27,493 bases of DNA from Hyphomonas sp. GTDB lineage: Bacteria; Pseudomonadota; Alphaproteobacteria; Caulobacterales; Hyphomonadaceae. Position numbers and translations under genes: made by a program. The stretch is from NCBI GenBank assembly GCA_024743015.1, contig JANSXJ010000002.1, positions 1 through 27,493 on the forward strand, written 5' to 3'. Below, piece after piece: positions 24,454 through 27,493 of this stretch (its first letter is position 1; each line of letters begins with the position of its first letter). The notes below the pieces were generated by a model that had not been told where the DNA came from, made no database searches, and saw nothing but the letters and a program-made list of their open reading frames with translations.

Positions 24454-25089
24454 TCAGGCGGCGACCACCCGCACATCGTCTCCACCCCGTTCCTGGGACG
24501 CATCCAGGATGCCGGGCACGTCCCACTTTCCTTCCGGTCGGATCACCTCATACGGGTCCGATGTGATCCGAATGGCTTCCGGGTGCGCGGCGATAGAGAT
24601 CACCATTTCCTTGTACTCAAAGTCCGAGAAATAGAAGCTCGGACGGTCCTTGAGCAGTTCGCAGTTCAGCGTTTTCGACCAGAGCGGCCACAGGCGCGCC
24701 TGGATTTGGGCAAGCATCCGCCGGAACCCTTTGCGCGCGGCAACCTCGCAGGCGGCGGCAAGCAGGACCTTTACCACGCCGCTGCTACGATAGGGTTCGA
24801 GCACGCTGACGCGTTCAATCTTCCCAAAGCTCGCAAACCACCGCAGTCGCAGCGTCGCGATTGGCTGACCTTTGTAATGGGCGAGCAAATGCGTGGCGCA
24901 CATATCATTGCCATCGAACTCTTCATCATACGGGCAATCCTGTTCGCCCATATAAGTCAGCGTCCGCACCGTCACGACCTTCTGATAGGAATCGAAACTG
25001 CGAACCAGTTCGATCTCGAACTTGTCGATGAGGTCTTTTGGGAGCGGTTTGGCAAGTCCGGTCTGCCCGATATCCGTAATTTCCAGCAT
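24454..25089 (-). CDS. GNAT-family acyltransferase-like protein
   Basis: The 211-aa protein has the GNAT core: HLLAHYKGQPIATLRLRWF (67-85), RVSVLEPYRSSGVVKVLLAAA (93-113, acyl-CoA pyrophosphate loop near 100-107) and a third strand-helix unit. The fold is shared by acetyltransferases and by LuxI-type acyl-homoserine-lactone synthases. The diagnostic LuxI residues are not clear, so substrate is unknown. The ATG at 25089 shares its A with the TGA stop of the upstream gene, and a longer start at 25134 would overlap that gene. Confidence 0.8.
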   Translation of the reverse strand: MLEITDIGQTGLAKPLPKDLIDKFEIELVRSFDSYQKVVTVRTLTYMGEQDCPYDEEFDGNDMCATHLLAHYKGQPIATLRLRWFASFGKIERVSVLEPYRSSGVVKVLLAAACEVAARKGFRRMLAQIQARLWPLWSKTLNCELLKDRPSFYFSDFEYKEMVISIAAHPEAIRITSDPYEVIRPEGKWDVPGILDASQERGGDDVRVVAA

Positions 25090-25670
25090 CACGCAGCATC
25101 CCGTTCCGGACGCCGCACGGGCGGCTGCATCCACAATTTGTCAGCGCCGAAGCCTGCGGGATGAAATCCGATGCTCTCCATCGAACGGACCCCATCATCT
25201 GTCGCGCCGCGAGCGAAGGCAGGGACTTGTCCATATCCGTCCACCCGCATGGTCACGGTCGCCATCATGACGTTCTTGCGCGCCTCGTGCGTTGCGCCAG
25301 CATACGCACCGACATAAACGCCCGCGCAAGTTTGCCCCAGCGCGGCAAGGTGGGATTTCTCAGGCCCGCCGGGATTAAATTCACCGGATTGAATGGCTTT
25401 GAGCCCTTCGGGTGAGACTGGCACGATGATAAAGATCCCGTCGATTGGATCCCCGCAAATCCAGGAGGTTGAACCGGTAATGCTGTTGATCCACGCAATC
25501 GTTTCGGCCGAGGTCAATTCGCTCCCCAGCAATTCCTCGGCCAGGGCCATCATCTCCGCGTGCTCGGACGCTTTGGCCAGACGCCAGCCAAAGGCTCCCA
25601 TACCTTTTATGATCGCATCCCGATCCAAAACGAACGGATAAGTTTCCAGTTCTTCCGAAATTGTAGTCAT
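25089..25670 (-). CDS. Unknown protein, first gene of the GNAT operon (possibly GNAT-like)
   Basis: The 193-aa protein has no signal peptide. The segment GVYVGAYAGATHEARKNVM and the end RGATDDGVRSMESIGF look like a second acyltransferase-type fold, but I am not certain. The ATG at 25670 with GGAG 9 bases upstream is preferred over one at 25703. It is overlapped by the GNAT-like gene and is read divergently from the LysR regulator. Confidence 0.7.
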   Translation of the reverse strand: MTTISEELETYPFVLDRDAIIKGMGAFGWRLAKASEHAEMMALAEELLGSELTSAETIAWINSITGSTSWICGDPIDGIFIIVPVSPEGLKAIQSGEFNPGGPEKSHLAALGQTCAGVYVGAYAGATHEARKNVMMATVTMRVDGYGQVPAFARGATDDGVRSMESIGFHPAGFGADKLWMQPPVRRPERDAA

Positions 25671-25703
25671 CACTGCGCTCCTTCTCTTCTTCTTGGATGA
25701 CAC

Positions 25704-25738
25704 AATTCGAAGCAGGCCGATGCAGACAGAATCGAATT
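25704..25738. promoter_or_regulatory. Inverted repeat, possible LysR site
   Basis: AATTCGA (25704-25710) and TCGAATT (25732-25738) are exact 7-base arms 21 bases apart, in the gap between the LysR gene and the divergent GNAT operon. LysR regulators commonly bind such dyads in divergent promoter gaps. The assignment is inference. Confidence 0.45.
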
Positions 25739-25791
25739 ACGGTAGTACAGAAATGTAATAGGGCGATGGATAGTGAGACGGCTGCGGCGGA

Positions 25792-26781
25792 ATGTTTGAG
25801 AATTTGGACTGGGATAAGCTTAAAGTCTTCAGCGTGGTCGCTGAATTGGGAAGCATGAATGCGGCCGCGACGCGGTTGAAAGAAACGGCTCCCACAGTGT
25901 CCCGCAAGATCGACGAATTGGAGCGCACGCTCAATGCGCGGTTGTTGTACCGATCACCGCGCGGCGTCACGCTCACCGAAGCCGGCAAGAAAGCGCTTCG
26001 CTATGCGGAGATCATGTCGGACGCGGCCGACGGCTTGCGCAGCGATGTGCTGGATCACGACCTACCTGCTGAAGGCCCCGTCACGCTGTGCACCGGCGAT
26101 GGATTGGCCGCGCACTGGATTGCCCCACACCTTCCAGAGTTTCATCTCCAGAACCCCAAAATCGAATTGCGGCTGGTCACCACGGATCAGCCGGACGCCG
26201 ACCTGCTGAACGAAAAATCGGAGATCGCTATTCAGTTTAGCGAACCGCTTCGGCAGGAAATCGTTTCGAAGAAACTGGGCATTCTGCACTACTGCTTCTT
26301 TGCAGCACCAGAGTACCTGGAGACGTTCGGGCGGCCCGCCAGCTTGTTCGACCTGCACAATCATCGGTGCATCATCCATTCGGGATACGTGAATCAGATG
26401 GAACGATGGGCACCTAAAGCGAAGCAATTTCGCGACCTTATCGACTTCTCATTGGTCACCAATTCTGGATCGGTGATGATCGAGGTTTGCGCCAATGGTG
26501 GGGGCATCGCCCTGTTGCCGACTTACGTGCACAGCCTGGGCAAGAACATGGAACCGCTGATGCTCCCGGAGGTCGCGCCGATTCGGTTCTGGTTGACTTA
26601 TACGGAACGTGTCCGGCGTCTGGCCCGCGCGCAAATCGTGATCGACTGGTTGCGTGGCCTGTTTAATCAGAGATTTTCTCCGTGGTTCCGACCCAACTTT
26701 ATCCACCCGCTTTCGGCAGATCAGGACGATATTGCCGTTGATCAGGTCAATTCGCCCATTTCAGTGCATCAAAATGCGTAA
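25792..26781 (+). CDS. LysR-family transcriptional regulator
   Basis: The 329-aa protein has the N-terminal winged HTH (10-67, LKVFSVVAELGSMNAAATRL to LLYRSPRGVTLTEAG) and a periplasmic-binding-protein-like effector domain (about 93-300). The C-terminus is about 30 residues longer than usual. It is divergent from the GNAT operon across 121 bases containing an inverted repeat, so it probably controls that operon and itself. The ligand is unknown. The ribosome site is weak (GCGGCGGA). Confidence 0.92.
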   Translation: MFENLDWDKLKVFSVVAELGSMNAAATRLKETAPTVSRKIDELERTLNARLLYRSPRGVTLTEAGKKALRYAEIMSDAADGLRSDVLDHDLPAEGPVTLCTGDGLAAHWIAPHLPEFHLQNPKIELRLVTTDQPDADLLNEKSEIAIQFSEPLRQEIVSKKLGILHYCFFAAPEYLETFGRPASLFDLHNHRCIIHSGYVNQMERWAPKAKQFRDLIDFSLVTNSGSVMIEVCANGGGIALLPTYVHSLGKNMEPLMLPEVAPIRFWLTYTERVRRLARAQIVIDWLRGLFNQRFSPWFRPNFIHPLSADQDDIAVDQVNSPISVHQNA

Positions 26782-26904
26782 TACCGGCTGTTGAATAACG
26801 CATAAGGTGTATTGCAGAAATTATATAACTCGCCGCCTTGCTATAACGCGCCGGTATCGTGTCCAACTGCTCAATCAAAGGGGATATTGGTAGGGTTTAC
26901 GCTT

Positions 26905-27120
26905 ATGTCGGGTAAGAAGGATTTACCTGAACTACCGCCAGAATGGCGCGACAAGACACCCATAGGCGACGCGCTGAGAGCGCGTTACCGGGAAGTGTTG
27001 AACGAACCTGTTCCTGAAAAGCTCAAACAGCTGATCGAAGCGCTGAAAGAAAAAGAGCGCCAGGAAGCCGAGGATGCGGACAGCGAAGTCGGCAAACCAC
27101 CCGAAGACGGTTCTGAGTGA
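26905..27120 (+). CDS. nepR: NepR-family anti-sigma factor
   Basis: The 71-aa protein contains the NepR core: IGDALRARYREVLNEPVPEK followed by LKQLIEALKEKE, two helices joined at the conserved VP turn. NepR sequesters EcfG and is itself captured by phosphorylated PhyR. The ATG at 26905 was chosen because the family starts shortly before this core; an open frame extends upstream to 26812 without family similarity. It is usually next to ecfG and phyR, but here the sigma genes are about 13.6 kb upstream and no phyR is seen. It follows the LysR gene by 123 bases, with no EcfG-type promoter visible. Confidence 0.85.
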   Translation: MSGKKDLPELPPEWRDKTPIGDALRARYREVLNEPVPEKLKQLIEALKEKERQEAEDADSEVGKPPEDGSE

Positions 27121-27153
27121 GCCTCAACGACCCGTGAATTCGTCGAGCGAGGC
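27121..27153 (+). terminator. Nested stem-loop immediately after nepR
   Basis: GCCTC/GAGGC (27121-27125, 27149-27153) encloses CGAC/GTCG (27128-27131, 27142-27145). T-runs come only later (27175-27180 and 27187-27191), so it is a possible terminator or mRNA-end structure rather than a textbook terminator. Confidence 0.4.
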
Positions 27154-27285
27154 AATAACCAAAAAGCCGACTGATTTTTTCTCACTTTTTTTGAGTGCGC
27201 CGGGAACAATCCCGACCTGCCCCGCATAATGGATGGTGTAGCGACTGCTACGGGACACTGCGGAACACTCGAAAGGAAAATTGAA

Positions 27286-27493
27286 ATGGGGTCGGATCCA
27301 CTGATTGATCGCGAAATGCCACAATGGACGAAGTCTATGCGGCGTCATGCTCATTTTTCTCAGTCTATTGAAACCGAAGAGCTGGCTGATGCCGAGCTTG
27401 ATATTCAGGTGGATATTCTAAAAGCCATGACGGCCAAGGCCGCGCAAAGCCCGGCTGACATGCTGCTCAAACTCAAGCTTTGGGAGAGCTTTG
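27286..27493 (+). CDS. Unknown protein, truncated by the window end
   Basis: At least 69 residues are encoded before the sequence ends. AAAGGA is 8 bases before the ATG. The visible part is polar and helical (ELADAELDIQVDILKAM, then SPADMLLKLKLWE) with no signal peptide. I do not recognise it. It starts 165 bases after nepR in the same direction and is preceded by the GGGAACAATCCC element. Confidence 0.6.
   Translation, partial: MGSDPLIDREMPQWTKSMRRHAHFSQSIETEELADAELDIQVDILKAMTAKAAQSPADMLLKLKLWESF

Noticed and set aside
24583..25164. A 193-codon plus-strand frame opposite the GNAT-like gene
   Set aside because: The opposite-strand GNAT motifs and stop-start coupling support the minus-strand gene; this frame is a shadow.
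24061..25670. Toxin-antitoxin reading of the XRE gene at 23798 with the GNAT-like gene
   Set aside because: The genes are convergent, separated by another gene, and the XRE is not encoded in the same operon as the GNAT. Known GNAT toxins pair mainly with ribbon-helix-helix antitoxins.
1..27493. CRISPR array, insertion sequence or tRNA genes
   Set aside because: No regularly spaced repeats, no transposase or integrase frames, no cloverleaf-like segment seen on reading through the window.

Overview
The window looks like chromosomal DNA of an alphaproteobacterium, most plausibly from the Hyphomonadaceae/Caulobacterales side. The evidence is a NepR-type anti-sigma factor, two EcfG-type (ECF15-like) sigma factors with no membrane anti-sigma factor, several short XRE regulators, and aerobic metabolic genes of alphaproteobacterial character. 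The family-level placement is inference from gene content. I see no tRNA, rRNA, CRISPR array, insertion sequence or phage module. Coding density is high and genes are tightly packed.

Layout: (1) 40-4701 (+) is a three-gene operon for a 2-oxoacid:acceptor oxidoreductase: a GltD-like FAD/NAD(P)/Fe-S subunit, a fused gamma-alpha subunit and a TPP-binding beta subunit. (2) 4714-7410 (-) is a tyrosine/4-hydroxyphenylpyruvate operon (hppD, a VOC-family protein, a fumarylacetoacetate hydrolase family protein). Its promoter carries a perfect 22-bp palindrome of MarR-operator type. (3) 7527-11897 holds a class-A-beta-lactamase-fold serine hydrolase without a recognisable general-base Glu or signal peptide, a D-Ala-D-Ala-ligase-like ATP-grasp enzyme with an unusual C-terminal motif, an alpha/beta hydrolase, and a membrane-anchored MurF-like ligase. 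Together they look like a non-canonical peptide ligation/hydrolysis pathway. (4) 11907-13457 holds two divergent EcfG-like sigma factors, followed by a candidate small RNA with an EcfG-like promoter and a strong terminator. The candidate RNA can pair with the probable leader of the other sigma gene. (5) 13609-18175 holds a GAF-GGDEF diguanylate cyclase, glutamate dehydrogenase, and a TadG-like von Willebrand protein with an extra domain inside the VWA fold.

(6) 18426-24064 is a regulator-rich stretch: two paralogous 63-68 aa proteins of unknown function, a Crp/Fnr protein, three related short XRE proteins, a lipoprotein, a PH-domain-like membrane protein, soluble transhydrogenase (sthA) and a small membrane protein. 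(7) 24061-25670 (-) is a translationally coupled operon of an unknown protein, a GNAT-like acyltransferase and a second unknown protein, divergent from a LysR regulator. (8) The window ends with nepR and a truncated unknown gene.

Stress-response logic runs through the window. EcfG-like sigma factors and NepR are normally joined by the PhyR partner-switch. Here the sigma pair and nepR are about 13.6 kb apart, and no phyR or sensor kinase is visible.
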